From assembly GCF_014649835.1 (NCBI RefSeq), contig NZ_BMTU01000015.1, positions 62,001 to 126,000 of the forward strand: DNA of 64,000 nucleotides, given 5' to 3'. Origin of the DNA: Streptomyces pilosus. GTDB taxonomy: Bacteria > Actinomycetota > Actinomycetes > Streptomycetales > Streptomycetaceae. The position numbers were made by a program, and so were the translations under genes. Positions 32,941-41,621 of this stretch are shown piece by piece (the first letter of the stretch is position 1; each line of letters starts with the position of its first letter). The notes under the pieces were generated by a model. It did not search any database. It was not told where the DNA came from and saw only the letters and a program-made list of their open reading frames with translations.

Positions 32941-33789
32941 ATGCCTTCGAAGGCGACCCCCCGGGCGGGCTCCGGTACGGCGGGCCCCGGCGCGGCGGTC
33001 ACCGCGTGGCGGCCGGGCGTGCCGGGTGTCGTCGAGGTCTTCCACGCCCGCTTCACCGAGTACGCCTATCCGATGCACGTGCACGACGCGTGGACGCTGC
33101 TCATCGTCGACGACGGCGCCGTACGGTACGACCTCGACCGGCACGAGCACGGCACCCCGCACGACACGGTGTCCCTGCTGCCGCCCCACGTCCCCCACAA
33201 CGGCGCCCCCGCCACCGCCGGCGGGTTCCGCAAGCGGGTGCTGTACCTGGACGGGAGCCGGCTGGGGGACGACCTCATCGGGGCCGCCGTCGACCGGCCC
33301 GATCTGCGCGACCCCGTGCTGCGCCGGCGGGTCGGGCAGGTGCACGCGGCGCTGGTGCGGCCGGGGGACGAGCTGGAGGCCGAGAGCCGGCTGACGCTGG
33401 TCGGGGAGCGGTTGCGGGAGCACCTGCGGTCCCGGGAGGCCGGGGCGGCGCCGCGGCGGGATCCCGTACTGGCGCGGCGGCTGCGGGAGTTGCTCGACGC
33501 GCGGGTGGTGGAGGGGCTCGCCCTGGCGGAGGCGGGCGCGCTGCTGTCCGCCCATCCGGCGCACCTGGTACGGGCGTTCAGCACGGCGTACGGCATCGCG
33601 CCGCACCAGTACCTGATGTCACGCAGGGTGGGGCGGGCCCGGCGGATGCTGCTGGAGGGGTGGCCGGTGAGCGGTGTCGCGGTCGCCACCGGCTTCTACG
33701 ACCAGGCCCATCTGACCCGGCACTTCCGGCGGCTGGTGGGGGTCACTCCGGGGCGTTACCGGGCGACGGGCGCTCCAGCAGGTGGGTGA
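32941..33789 (+). CDS. AraC-family transcriptional regulator
   Basis: 282 residues from ATG 32941; TACGTT about 6 nt upstream suggests a leaderless transcript. The N-terminal cupin (YAYPMHVHDAWTLLIVDDGA, VSLLPPHVPHNGAPA) would bind a small ligand, and the C-terminal half contains both AraC helix-turn-helix units (LAEAGALLSAHPAHLVRAFS and PVSGVAVATGFYDQAHLTRH, then FRRLVGVTPGRYR). The likely target is the divergent DUF2000 gene. Its 3' end overlaps the convergent YbjN gene by 47 bp. Confidence 0.92.
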   Translation: MPSKATPRAGSGTAGPGAAVTAWRPGVPGVVEVFHARFTEYAYPMHVHDAWTLLIVDDGAVRYDLDRHEHGTPHDTVSLLPPHVPHNGAPATAGGFRKRVLYLDGSRLGDDLIGAAVDRPDLRDPVLRRRVGQVHAALVRPGDELEAESRLTLVGERLREHLRSREAGAAPRRDPVLARRLRELLDARVVEGLALAEAGALLSAHPAHLVRAFSTAYGIAPHQYLMSRRVGRARRMLLEGWPVSGVAVATGFYDQAHLTRHFRRLVGVTPGRYRATGAPAGG

Positions 33790-34276
33790 AGGCGTCCAGG
33801 TTGCGGGTGGATTCGCCGCGTGAGACGCGCCAGTCGTACTCCTTGCGGATCGCGGAGGCGAACCCGAGCTCCAGCAGGGTGTTGAAGCTGCCGTCGGCGG
33901 CCTCCAGGACCTGGCCGAGGAGCCGGTCGACCTCCTCCGCGGTGACGGCGGGCAGCGGGAGCCGGCCGGTGACGTAGATGTCGCCGAGCGGGTCGACGGC
34001 GTAACTCACGCCGAACAGCTTGAGGTTGCGTTCCAGGAGCCAGCGGTGGACGCCGGCCTCGTTCTCGTCGGGGTGGCGGATGACGAAGGCGTTGAGGGAG
34101 AGCGTGTGCCGGCCGGCGATGAGGGAGACGGTCGTGGACAGCTTGCGGGTGCCGGGGAGTTTGACCACGTAAGTGCCGGGTGCCGGGCTCTCCCAGTCGA
34201 GTTCGGCGTCCTTCAGGACACCCTCGATGACCTGCGCCGCCCGCTGCTGCTCTGCTTCCGTCGCCTTGTCAGCCAT
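33743..34276 (-). CDS. YbjN domain protein coupled to mshA
   Basis: 177 residues. YbjN (sensory-transduction regulator-like) fold resembling type III secretion chaperones: AAQVIEGVLKDAELDWESP, TYVVKLPGTRKLSTTVSLI, ETGVHRWLLERNLKLFGVSY-like and GDIYVTGRLPLPAVTAEEVD. In Streptomyces and mycobacteria this gene regularly follows mshA. Here its ATG overlaps the mshA stop by 8 bp, so the two are translationally coupled, but no biochemical role in mycothiol synthesis is established to my knowledge. Confidence 0.9.
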   Translation of the reverse strand: MADKATEAEQQRAAQVIEGVLKDAELDWESPAPGTYVVKLPGTRKLSTTVSLIAGRHTLSLNAFVIRHPDENEAGVHRWLLERNLKLFGVSYAVDPLGDIYVTGRLPLPAVTAEEVDRLLGQVLEAADGSFNTLLELGFASAIRKEYDWRVSRGESTRNLDAFTHLLERPSPGNAPE

Positions 34277-35606
34277 GGTGCGAGCGTACGTGACGGCGGT
34301 GGGCCTGGGTGGCGGCCGTGTAGACGTCGGCGGTGGCGGCGGCCGCGGTGTCCCAGCCGAAGGACTGGGCGTGCCGGGTGGCGGCCTCGCCCATGCGGTC
34401 GGCGAGGTGCGGGTGGTCGGCGAAGTCGCGCAGCACCCCGGCGTACGCCCGCGGGTCGTGCCCCTGCACGAGGAATCCGGTGTGCCCGTCCCGCACGGCG
34501 ACCGGGAGGCCGCCGACCGCGGCGGCGAGCACCGGGGTGCCCGCGGCCTGCGCCTCTATGGCGACCAGGCCGAAGGACTCGCTGTAGGAGGGCATGACGA
34601 GCACCGACGCCGCGCGGAACCAGTCCGCGAGCTGCTCCTGCCCGACGGGCGGGTGGAAACGCACGACGTCGGCGATGCCGAGCCGGGCGGCGAGCTTCTG
34701 CAGCCCCTCCGGCTTGGCGAGGCCGCTGCCGCTGGGGCCGCCGACCACGGGGACGCAGATGCGCGAGCGCAGCTCGGGGCGGTCGTCGAGGAGGGCGGCG
34801 ATCGCGCGCAGGAGGACGTCGGGGGCCTTGAGGGGCTGTATGCGTCCGGCGAAGAGGGGGATCAGGGCGTCGCCCGGCAGGCCGAGGCGGGCCCGCGCGG
34901 CGGCGCGGCCGTCGGCGGGGCGGAAGCGGCCGAGGTTCACCCCGGGGTGCACGACGGCGACCTTGCCGGGGTCGGCCGCGTAGTGCCGGACGAGCTCGTC
35001 GGCCTCCCCGGTCGTGTTGGCGATCAGCCGGTCGGCGGCGGTGACGATCTGGGTCTCGCCGATGACCCGCGCGGCCGGCTCGGGGGTGTCGCCGTCGGCC
35101 AGGTTGGCGTTCTTGACCTTGGCCATGGTGTGCATGGCGTGCACCAGGGGGACGCCCCAGCGCTGCGCGGCGAGCCAGCCGACGTGGCCGGAGAGCCAGT
35201 AGTGGGAGTGGACCAGGTCGTAGTGGCCGGGGCGGTGGCCGGCCCAGGCCTGCATCACGCCGTGGGTGAAGGCGCAGAGCTGGGCGGGCAGCTCCTCCTT
35301 GGCGAGGCCCTCGTAGGGGCCCGCGTCGACGTGCCGGACGAGGACGCCGGGGGCCAGCTCGACGGTGGGCGGCAGCGCGGCGGCGGTCGCCCGGGTGAAG
35401 ATCTCGACCTCGATGTTGATCGCGGCGAGGCGCTGCGCGAGCTCCACGATGTAGACGTTCATGCCGCCCGCGTCGCCGGTGCCCGGCTGGTGGAGCGGGG
35501 AGGTGTGCACGGAGAGCATCGCCACGCGGCGCGGCCTGCGGTGCAGGCGCAGCCGCGACGGTGCGGCGGGGGAGCGCCGCCCGAGCCTCGCGATGTACTG
35601 GCTCAC
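34269..35606 (-). CDS. mshA: MshA: D-inositol-3-phosphate glycosyltransferase
   Basis: 445 residues from GTG 35606 with GAGGAGGAAC upstream. It transfers GlcNAc from UDP-GlcNAc to 1L-inositol-1-phosphate, the first committed step of mycothiol synthesis. GT-B fold: VAMLSVHTSPLHQPGTGDAG and GMNVYIVELAQRLA form the acceptor site, LVHSHYWLSGHVGWLAAQRW the inositol-phosphate region, and PLFAGRIQPLKAPDVLLRAI with MPSYSESFGLVAIEAQA (EX7E) the donor site. It heads an operon with the YbjN gene. Confidence 0.96.
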   Translation of the reverse strand: MSQYIARLGRRSPAAPSRLRLHRRPRRVAMLSVHTSPLHQPGTGDAGGMNVYIVELAQRLAAINIEVEIFTRATAAALPPTVELAPGVLVRHVDAGPYEGLAKEELPAQLCAFTHGVMQAWAGHRPGHYDLVHSHYWLSGHVGWLAAQRWGVPLVHAMHTMAKVKNANLADGDTPEPAARVIGETQIVTAADRLIANTTGEADELVRHYAADPGKVAVVHPGVNLGRFRPADGRAAARARLGLPGDALIPLFAGRIQPLKAPDVLLRAIAALLDDRPELRSRICVPVVGGPSGSGLAKPEGLQKLAARLGIADVVRFHPPVGQEQLADWFRAASVLVMPSYSESFGLVAIEAQAAGTPVLAAAVGGLPVAVRDGHTGFLVQGHDPRAYAGVLRDFADHPHLADRMGEAATRHAQSFGWDTAAAATADVYTAATQAHRRHVRSHHG

Positions 35607-35809
35607 GTGGCGTTCCTCCTCGCTGCGGCACGGCTCTCGGAGGGTCGTCCGGGCCCTCGGAGTCCTCAACACCGGAGGGTTCCGTTCCCATTTCCGGCGG
35701 GGCTCCCCGGCCCCGGACTTTGCCGAATCATTACCGGTTCTCGCTCAACCGTTCGAGGGATGGGTGCGTGGCCACCGGACCGGCCGGGTGTCCCCTTACC
35801 CTCGTGCCT

Positions 35810-36631
35810 ATGACCGTCCGCGCCGCCTCCCTCCCCGTCGTGGGCACGGTGACGCGCGGCACCACCAACCCCAACCGGCTGCGCCGCATGGACCGCTGGA
35901 TCGCGGCCACGCACGGCGCGGAACTGCGCCGCGCGCCGGATCCGGTCGCCGTGGACCTCGGGTACGGCGCCGCGCCGTGGACGGCGGTCGAGCTGCTGGA
36001 CCGGCTGCGCGCCGCGGCACCGCGCACCCGGGTGGTGGGCGTCGAGATCGAACCCGCGCGGGTCGCCGCGGCCCGGCCGTACGAGCGCGAGGGGCTGGCC
36101 TTCGTGCGCGGCGGCTTCGAGGTCCCGGTACCGGGACGGCCCGCGCTGGTCCGCGCGGCGAACGTGCTGCGCCAGTACGACGAGGCCGAGGTGGCCGCCG
36201 TGTGGCGCCGGCTGTGCGCGCGGCTGGCGCCCGCCGACCCGGTGACGGGCAGCCGCGGCGGGCTGCTGGTCGAAGGCACCTGCGACGAGATCGGACGCCG
36301 GCACGTCTGGGTCGCGCTCGGGCCCGAGGGGCCGCGCACGGTGACCTTCGCGACCCGGCTGGGCTCCCTGGACCGCCCCTCCGACCTGGCGGAACGGCTG
36401 CCGAAGGCCCTCATCCACCGCAACGTCCCCGGCGAGCCGGTGCACGCCTTCCTGCGCGACTTCGACCGCGCCTGGGCCGCCGCCGCGCCCTACGCCTCGT
36501 ACGGCGCACGCCAGCGCTGGATCCGGACGGCCCGGGACCTGACGGCCGACTGGCCGGTGACGGACGGCCCGGCGCGCTGGCGGCAGGGGGAGATCACGGT
36601 GCGCTGGGAGGCACTGGCCCCGCGCGGCTGA
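35810..36631 (+). CDS. Class I SAM-dependent methyltransferase-like protein
   Basis: 273 residues from ATG 35810; TACCCT at 35797-35802 lies 7 nt upstream, so leaderless transcription is likely. The SAM site is altered: AVDLGYGAAPWTAVELLDRL takes the place of motif I (DLGYG, not DxGxGxG), then RVVGVEIEPARVAAARPY is a normal motif II. The protein is conserved beside mshA in Streptomyces. The LVEGTCDEIGRRHVWVAL and RALGL-like segments are not typical of any named methyltransferase. Function unknown. Confidence 0.82.
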   Translation: MTVRAASLPVVGTVTRGTTNPNRLRRMDRWIAATHGAELRRAPDPVAVDLGYGAAPWTAVELLDRLRAAAPRTRVVGVEIEPARVAAARPYEREGLAFVRGGFEVPVPGRPALVRAANVLRQYDEAEVAAVWRRLCARLAPADPVTGSRGGLLVEGTCDEIGRRHVWVALGPEGPRTVTFATRLGSLDRPSDLAERLPKALIHRNVPGEPVHAFLRDFDRAWAAAAPYASYGARQRWIRTARDLTADWPVTDGPARWRQGEITVRWEALAPRG

Positions 36632-36932
36632 CCCCGCACGGCCGACGCGCGGGGCCGGTCCGGGCCGGTCCGCACCGCCGGCCCGCGCCGAGCCCGACTC
36701 GACCCGCGCCGCGTCGGACCGAAGCAGGCTCGCCCAGGGGCGCACGAACGCCCCCACTCCACGGGAACGTTCTCCGTGAGTCGTTCGTCACCTTGACGGG
36801 GCCGGCACCGTGCCCGGGAATGACGGGTGGGGAGAGTCGGGACGTACTTCCTCTGTCGTTTCGCGCGTCGGCATGGCAGCATCCCCACGACGACCAGATG
36901 TTACTGACGGTTAATCAGGTGGGGGTGGCGTC
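36632..36932. other. 301-bp region upstream of the NlpC/P60 gene
   Basis: No gene. The last 40 bp are comparatively AT-rich (GATGTTACTGACGGTTAATC) and probably hold the promoter, with CTGA-N7-TCAG as a short inverted repeat; AGGTGGGGG is the ribosome-binding site. I looked for the conserved cores of a ydaO (c-di-AMP) riboswitch, frequent before such hydrolase genes, and did not see them. Confidence 0.4.
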
Positions 36933-38024
36933 ATGGGGACGGGCAGGCGCGGGTTGCTCACGGCGGCCGTGACGGTGGTCTGCGCGGTCACCCTGCTGGC
37001 CGCACCGGGTACGGCGTTCGCCGCGCCCACTCCCCCGCCGCCCCCGGGCACGACCGCGAGCGTCACCGTGGTGGTCAGCGACAAGGACCTCGAAGCGGTG
37101 CGCGAGAAGCTCGACAAGCTTTACCGCGCGGCGGCCCTGGCCACCGACGAGTACAACGCCGCCGAGGAGAAGGCGCGCGAGCAGTCCGCCGAGATCGTCC
37201 GGCTGGCGGAGAAGATCGTCGAGGGCCGGGAGAGGCTCGAGGAGCTCAAGGGCCGCGCGGGCGCCGCGGCCGCCGCCCAGTACCGCGGTGGCGGACTGCC
37301 GCCCGAGGCCCGCCTGATGCTGAGCGACGACCCGCAGGACTTCCTCGACGGCGCGGGCAGGGTCGGGCGGGGCGAGCACGCGACCAAGGGGCTGCTCGGG
37401 GAAATGACCCGCACCCAGCAGGACTTGGAGCAGTACAAGCAGGACGCGGACGCCCAGTGGGCGAAGCTGGAGGCGGGCCGCAAGGCCAGGGCCACGGCGC
37501 AGCGGAAGATCGAGAAGCAGATCGAGGCGGCCGAGAAGGTCGAGTCCGAACTGGAGCAGGAGCAGCGGGAGCGCCTGGTCCGGCTGGAGAAGCAGGCCGC
37601 CGCCCGGGCCCAGGCGAGCTGGCTGGGCTCCGGCATCCTCGACGAGATCGACGGCAAGGCGACGGAGCAGGGCAAGAAGGCCGTGGCGTACGCCACCGCG
37701 CAGATCGGGAAGCCGTACCAGTGGGGCGCCGAGGGGCCCAACACCTACGACTGCTCCGGACTGACCTCGCAGGCCTGGGTGTCGGCGGGACGGGGCATGC
37801 CGCGCACGTCACAGGCGCAGTGGCAGCAGCTCGAGCACGTCGACGTGAAGGACATGCGGCCCGGCGACCTCATCATCTACTTCGGTGACGCCAGCCACGT
37901 CGGCATGTACGTCGGCGACGGCGTCATGGTGCACGCCCCGCGCCCCGGACGGGCGGTGACGCTCGCGGGGGCCGGTTCGATGCCGATCCTCGGGGTCGTA
38001 CGACCGGACGCGACCGCGAACTGA
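36933..38024 (+). CDS. NlpC/P60 peptidoglycan endopeptidase
   Basis: 363 residues. Sec signal peptide (GLLTAAVTVVCAVTLLAAPG, cleavage probably after AFA, about residue 30). Residues 48-230 form a long charged coiled coil (DKDLEAVREKLDKLYRAAA to EQEQRERLVRLEKQAAA) that may autoinhibit or scaffold, as in RipA/CwlO-like enzymes. NlpC/P60 domain about 248-363 with catalytic Cys in NTYDCSGLTSQAW, His in DASHVGMYVGDG and the third residue in VMVHAPRPG. It should cleave stem peptides during hyphal growth or sporulation. Confidence 0.94.
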   Translation: MGTGRRGLLTAAVTVVCAVTLLAAPGTAFAAPTPPPPPGTTASVTVVVSDKDLEAVREKLDKLYRAAALATDEYNAAEEKAREQSAEIVRLAEKIVEGRERLEELKGRAGAAAAAQYRGGGLPPEARLMLSDDPQDFLDGAGRVGRGEHATKGLLGEMTRTQQDLEQYKQDADAQWAKLEAGRKARATAQRKIEKQIEAAEKVESELEQEQRERLVRLEKQAAARAQASWLGSGILDEIDGKATEQGKKAVAYATAQIGKPYQWGAEGPNTYDCSGLTSQAWVSAGRGMPRTSQAQWQQLEHVDVKDMRPGDLIIYFGDASHVGMYVGDGVMVHAPRPGRAVTLAGAGSMPILGVVRPDATAN

Positions 38025-38030
38025 CGCGGA

Positions 38031-38073
38031 CCGGCCGGCGGGCGCGGCGTCCCGCGCCGCCCGCACCGGCCGG
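38031..38073 (+). terminator. Terminator of the NlpC/P60 gene
   Basis: CCGGCCG-GCGGGCG pairs with CGCCCGC-A-CGGCCGG, a 14-bp stem with one bulged A, starting 7 nt after the stop. Confidence 0.6.
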
Positions 38074-38404
38074 CCGGCCGCACCGCCCCGATCCGCTCAA
38101 CGCCCCGGATACGGGGGCAAAGTGACCCACGGCACGTCGATCTTGCGGTCGCGCGGCGCGGGACGTGACGTTCGTCATCCGCCCGGCGCCCGCGGCCTGT
38201 CCAACTGCGGTAGCAAACGCGGCATATGACAGGGGCCGCCGGCGGAACGGGGTGGCTCACGGCATTCCGCTGCGGCGCCGTCAACCGCTATCGTCCCCGT
38301 TCGAAGGGGCAGCCCCGGCTGGCACGCAGAGCCGAGAGCCGGGGACAGGGTCGAGATCCGTCGCCCCCGCCATGCCCTCGGGGGGAGGGAAGGAACCCGG
38401 AACA
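38074..38404. other. Region upstream of the receiver-PP2C gene
   Basis: No gene recognised in this stretch between the NlpC/P60 terminator and the phosphatase start. A TAGCAAAC/CATATG-containing AT-richer patch near 38210-38227 is the likeliest promoter zone. Leader of well over 100 nt if so. Confidence 0.35.
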
Positions 38405-39775
38405 ATGCCCGCACCCGTACCGCGGCAGAGAGCGATCCCGGCCGCGGAAGGTGGTCAGGCGCCGGCCGCCGCACAGCGCAACGGCTCCGTCCAGGACTCC
38501 GCGGAGGCCAGGACGGCGGCCCCGCACACGGCCGCCCCGACGTCCGGGAGCGGCGCCGCGGACCGCACCGGCACCGCGCCGGACCGGTCCGAGACGGCCG
38601 CCCACACCAACCTCACACTGCTGCTGATCGAGAACGACCCCGGTGGTTCACCGATCGTGCCGGACCTGCTCGACCAGTCCGGCAAGCCGATCCGCGTCCG
38701 CACCGCCCGCAACCTCACCGAGGCCGAGCGGCTGCTGACCGACGACGTCCACTGCATCCTGCTGGACCTCGCGCTGCCTGCTCCGGGCCGCACGGGCGAC
38801 GGCGACGAGCTCGCCGTGCTCAAGCACGTACTGGAACTCGCGCCCCGGCACGCGGTCCTCGCCCTCACCGGTGCCGACGACACCGAGCGCGGCGCGGAGG
38901 CCGTACGGGTGGGCGCGCAGGACTACCTCGTCCGCGACGAGCTGGACGGCCGGCTGCTGAGCCGCGCGATCCGCTACGCGGTGGAGCGCAAGCGGTCCGA
39001 CTCCGCCGAGCGGCGGCTCGCCGAGGGCCGGGTGCGCGCCCAGGAGAACCGCCGGCTGGAACGCGGCCTGCTGCCGACGCCCCTGCTGGACGGCTCCTCG
39101 CTGCGGTTCGCCGCCCGCTACCGTCCCGGTCGCTCGCGCGCCCTGCTCGGCGGGGACTTCTACGACGTCGTCCGCACCCCGGACGGCACCGTGCACGCCA
39201 TGATCGGCGACGTCTGCGGGCACGGCCCGGACGAGGCCGCCCTCGGCGTGGAGCTGCGGATCGCCTGGCGCGCGCTGACCCTGGCGGGACTGTGCGGGGA
39301 CCAGCTGCTCGGCACCCTCCAGGAGGTGCTGGAGCACGAGCGCTCGGACGACGAGATCTTCGCGACCCTGTGCACGGTCGACATCGCGCCCGACGGCCGC
39401 CGGGCGGGCCTGTGCCTGGCCGGCCACCCCTCACCCCTGGTCGCCCGCCCCGGGACGCCCGCGCGCCTGCTGCCGTTCGACAACAACGGACCCGCGCTCG
39501 GACTGCTGCCCGGCGCCCGCTGGCCGCGGACGCAGGTGGAGCTGGGCGCCGAGTGGAGCCTGATGCTCTACACCGACGGCCTGATCGAGGGCCGGGTCGG
39601 CGACACCGGTGAGCGGCTCGGCCAGGACGGCATGGTGGACATGATCCGCCGGCAGCTCGCGGCGGGACTCCGCGGTGAGGAACTGCTGCGGACCGCCGTC
39701 AACGAGGTACGGGACCTCAACGGGGGCGAGCTGACGGACGACGTGGCGGTGCTGCTGCTGGACCGGGGCGTGTGA
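38405..39775 (+). CDS. PP2C (SpoIIE/RsbU-type) phosphatase with receiver domain
   Basis: 456 residues from ATG 38405 (AAGGAA upstream); an ATG at 38371 is an alternative. About 1-70 is an Ala/Thr/Pro-rich disordered arm; 70-190 a response-regulator receiver (LTLLLIENDPGG, phosphoacceptor in CILLDLALPAPG); 190-215 a linker helix; 220-456 the PP2C domain with LLGGDFYDVV, IGDVCGHGPDEAAL, MLYTDGLIEGR and TDDVAVLLLD, which keep the metal-binding Asp residues. The receiver has DYLVRDELDG where a conserved Lys-Pro is expected, so phosphorylation switching may differ. It probably dephosphorylates an anti-sigma antagonist in general stress or osmotic signalling. Confidence 0.92.
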   Translation: MPAPVPRQRAIPAAEGGQAPAAAQRNGSVQDSAEARTAAPHTAAPTSGSGAADRTGTAPDRSETAAHTNLTLLLIENDPGGSPIVPDLLDQSGKPIRVRTARNLTEAERLLTDDVHCILLDLALPAPGRTGDGDELAVLKHVLELAPRHAVLALTGADDTERGAEAVRVGAQDYLVRDELDGRLLSRAIRYAVERKRSDSAERRLAEGRVRAQENRRLERGLLPTPLLDGSSLRFAARYRPGRSRALLGGDFYDVVRTPDGTVHAMIGDVCGHGPDEAALGVELRIAWRALTLAGLCGDQLLGTLQEVLEHERSDDEIFATLCTVDIAPDGRRAGLCLAGHPSPLVARPGTPARLLPFDNNGPALGLLPGARWPRTQVELGAEWSLMLYTDGLIEGRVGDTGERLGQDGMVDMIRRQLAAGLRGEELLRTAVNEVRDLNGGELTDDVAVLLLDRGV

Positions 39776-39778
39776 GCC

Positions 39779-39806
39779 GTCCCCGCGCCCTTCCCGGCGC
39801 GGGGAC
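39779..39806. terminator. Bidirectional terminator, phosphatase / DUF2516
   Basis: Perfect 11-bp stem GTCCCCGCGCC / GGCGCGGGGAC with CTTCCC loop, between convergent genes. Confidence 0.8.
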
Positions 39807-39820
39807 CGCCCCGCCCTGGA

Positions 39821-40171
39821 TCAGCGGTTGCCGTTGTACGGGCCGTAGGGGCCGTCGCTGCTGGAGCCGCCGCGGGCGCGGCCGCCGCCGGACAGCCCGC
39901 GCAGGGCCGGACGGACGTCGACCATGTACACGATGGTCGCGATCAGACCGATGATCGGCAGGAACGACAGGATGTTGAAGACCAGGTTCACCACGAAGGC
40001 GAGGCCGAGGATGATCAGCCAGAACGGCTTGGTCTTCTTGTCCGCCGCGCGGTAGGCGTCCTCACGGCGCGTGGCCGCGTCGATCAGCGCGAAACCGCTG
40101 AACACGATCAGGGCCATGCTCAGCAGCCACATGAACCCGGCGAAGCCCTGCATCAGCACTACGTCCACCAC
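39821..40171 (-). CDS. DUF2516 family membrane protein
   Basis: 116 residues, GTG start at 40171 (a second GTG follows directly). Three hydrophobic segments: GFMWLLSMALIVFSGFALI, PFWLIILGLAFVVNLVFNIL and FLPIIGLIATIVYMVDVRPA, with the conserved polar DAATRREDAYRAADKKTK loop between helices 1 and 2. The C-terminal 25 residues are Gly/Ser/Tyr-rich. The family is actinobacterial and of unknown function. It lies downstream of the HbhA-like gene on the same strand. Confidence 0.87.
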   Translation of the reverse strand: MVDVVLMQGFAGFMWLLSMALIVFSGFALIDAATRREDAYRAADKKTKPFWLIILGLAFVVNLVFNILSFLPIIGLIATIVYMVDVRPALRGLSGGGRARGGSSSDGPYGPYNGNR

Positions 40172-40233
40172 CCGACTCGGCTCGTCATCTACGCCGTCAC
40201 CGTACCCGCAACCCCGGTCCGGCTATCCGGGGA

Positions 40234-40266
40234 ACGGGCCGGGCTTCCGGTAAGTGCCCGGCCCGT
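40234..40266 (-). terminator. Terminator of the HbhA-like gene
   Basis: ACGGGCCGGGC / GCCCGGCCCGT, a perfect 11-bp stem with an 11-nt loop, 15 bp after the gene end. Confidence 0.75.
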
Positions 40267-40280
40267 CGCCCCGGCCCGTC

Positions 40281-40937
40281 CTACTTCGCGGGCGGGGTGG
40301 TCTTCTTCGCGGCGGGCTTGCGCGCCGGGGGCTTCCTGGCGGCGGCGGGCTTGCCCGCCTCGGCGGACCCGTTCGTGGCGCCGTTGGCGGAGCCGTTGGC
40401 GCCGGTGGCCGCGGCGGGCTTGTCACCGGTGACCTCGACCGGCTGCGGCCGGGGCGCGGGCTTCGGCTCGGTGACGGGCTCCGGGGACGGCTCGACGGCC
40501 ACGGCGATGTCCTCGATGCTCTCGGCGGCCTCGCCGCGCCACGTCTTCACGGTCTGCTCGCCCCGCTCGGCGACCTTCTCGTAGGTCTCCCGGGCCTTGA
40601 CCGCGTACTCGGCGGCGATGCCGACCCCGCGCAGGGCGAGGTCCTGGGCGTTCTCACCGAGCTTCTTCAGGTCGGTGTCGAGCGAGCCGATGAGCTCGCC
40701 GACCCGGGCCTGGAGGGTCTCCTGCGTCTCCCGGACGCGGACGGTGGCCCGCTCCTGGACCGCCTTGGGGTCGGTGTTGCGCACGGCCTCGATGCGGGCC
40801 GGGGCCTCGGCGCGCAGCTGCTCCACCAGGGCCGGCACCTTCTTGGCCTGCTGCAGCGCGAGGTCGGCGGTGCCGGCGGCGAAGTAGAGCGGAGTCGGGT
40901 CGCTGAGGGTCTTGCGCAGGTCGTCGGTGATGGCCAT
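40281..40937 (-). CDS. Heparin-binding hemagglutinin (HbhA)-like protein
   Basis: 218 residues. N-terminal coiled-coil about 10-130 (DLALQQAKKVPALVEQLRAE, TVRVRETQETLQARVGELIG) followed by a Pro/Ala/Lys-rich tail ending in KPAAARKPPARKPAAKKTTP, the lysine-repeat region that in mycobacterial HbhA binds sulfated glycans. In a saprophyte the function is more likely structural or membrane/lipid associated. No signal peptide is present, as in HbhA. Upstream lies an XRE regulator on the same strand (79-bp gap). Confidence 0.88.
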   Translation of the reverse strand: MAITDDLRKTLSDPTPLYFAAGTADLALQQAKKVPALVEQLRAEAPARIEAVRNTDPKAVQERATVRVRETQETLQARVGELIGSLDTDLKKLGENAQDLALRGVGIAAEYAVKARETYEKVAERGEQTVKTWRGEAAESIEDIAVAVEPSPEPVTEPKPAPRPQPVEVTGDKPAAATGANGSANGATNGSAEAGKPAAARKPPARKPAAKKTTPPAK

Positions 40938-41016
40938 GGTGATGGTTCTCCCGGATGTCGTTCTCGGCTGAGGGTTGGTGTGTGGTCCGCGGTGGGCGGC
41001 CGGTGCCCTGGTCCGG

Positions 41017-41592
41017 CTAGCCGGCCGTCCGCCGCGGATCGCTGTCGCTGTCGTTGTCGCTTCCGCCGGCCGCGCCGGGCCGGCCCGTGCCGGACGAGCC
41101 CCCGCGGGCCGTACGGCTCCGGCGTATCACGGCATCGCCCTGCGGGACGTCCACCGCGCGGGCGTCCGCGTCGGCGGCCGCGGACACCCCGGCCGCTTCC
41201 GCCGTCCCGATGTCCTCCGTCGCCTCACCGTCCTCGGCGCCGCCAAACCCGTTCTCCTTGCGGAAGGACTCGTAGATCTGGAGCAGCACCTGCTTCTGAC
41301 GCTCGGTCAGCGTGGGGTCGGCCAGCAGCGCGGCGCGGGTCTCCACCTCGTCCCGGTCGCGCTCCGCGTCGAGGATGCCGGCCCGGACGTACAGCGTCTC
41401 GGCGGAGATCCGCAGCGCCTTGGCGACCTGCTGCAGCACCTCCGCGCTGGGCTTGCGCAGTCCGCGCTCGATCTGGCTGAGGTACGGGTTGGACACCCCG
41501 GCGGCGTCGGCGAGCTGCCGCAGCGACAGCTGTGCGTTGCGCCGCTGCTCGCGCAGGTACTCACCGAGATTGCCGACGTTGAGCGATGCCAT
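41017..41592 (-). CDS. XRE-family helix-turn-helix regulator
   Basis: 191 residues from ATG 41592. The N-terminal XRE domain (about 8-70) is NLGEYLREQRRNAQLSLRQL, ADAAGVSNPYLSQIERGLRK, PSAEVLQQVAKALRISAETL. A second helical part (RDRDEVETRAALLADPTLTE, RQKQVLLQIYESFRKE) resembles the C-terminal domain of this actinobacterial group. The last 60 residues are Ala/Gly/Asp-rich and disordered. The perfect palindrome at 41622-41641 overlaps its own promoter, implying autoregulation, and the hbhA-like gene downstream may be in the same unit. Confidence 0.9.
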   Translation of the reverse strand: MASLNVGNLGEYLREQRRNAQLSLRQLADAAGVSNPYLSQIERGLRKPSAEVLQQVAKALRISAETLYVRAGILDAERDRDEVETRAALLADPTLTERQKQVLLQIYESFRKENGFGGAEDGEATEDIGTAEAAGVSAAADADARAVDVPQGDAVIRRSRTARGGSSGTGRPGAAGGSDNDSDSDPRRTAG

Positions 41593-41621
41593 GTCTCCAC
41601 CCTGCACGACCCCGCTAACTA

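Noticed and set aside
36632..36932. ydaO/c-di-AMP riboswitch upstream of the NlpC/P60 gene
   Set aside because: Common before such genes in Streptomyces, but the conserved core sequences could not be recognised in these 301 bp.
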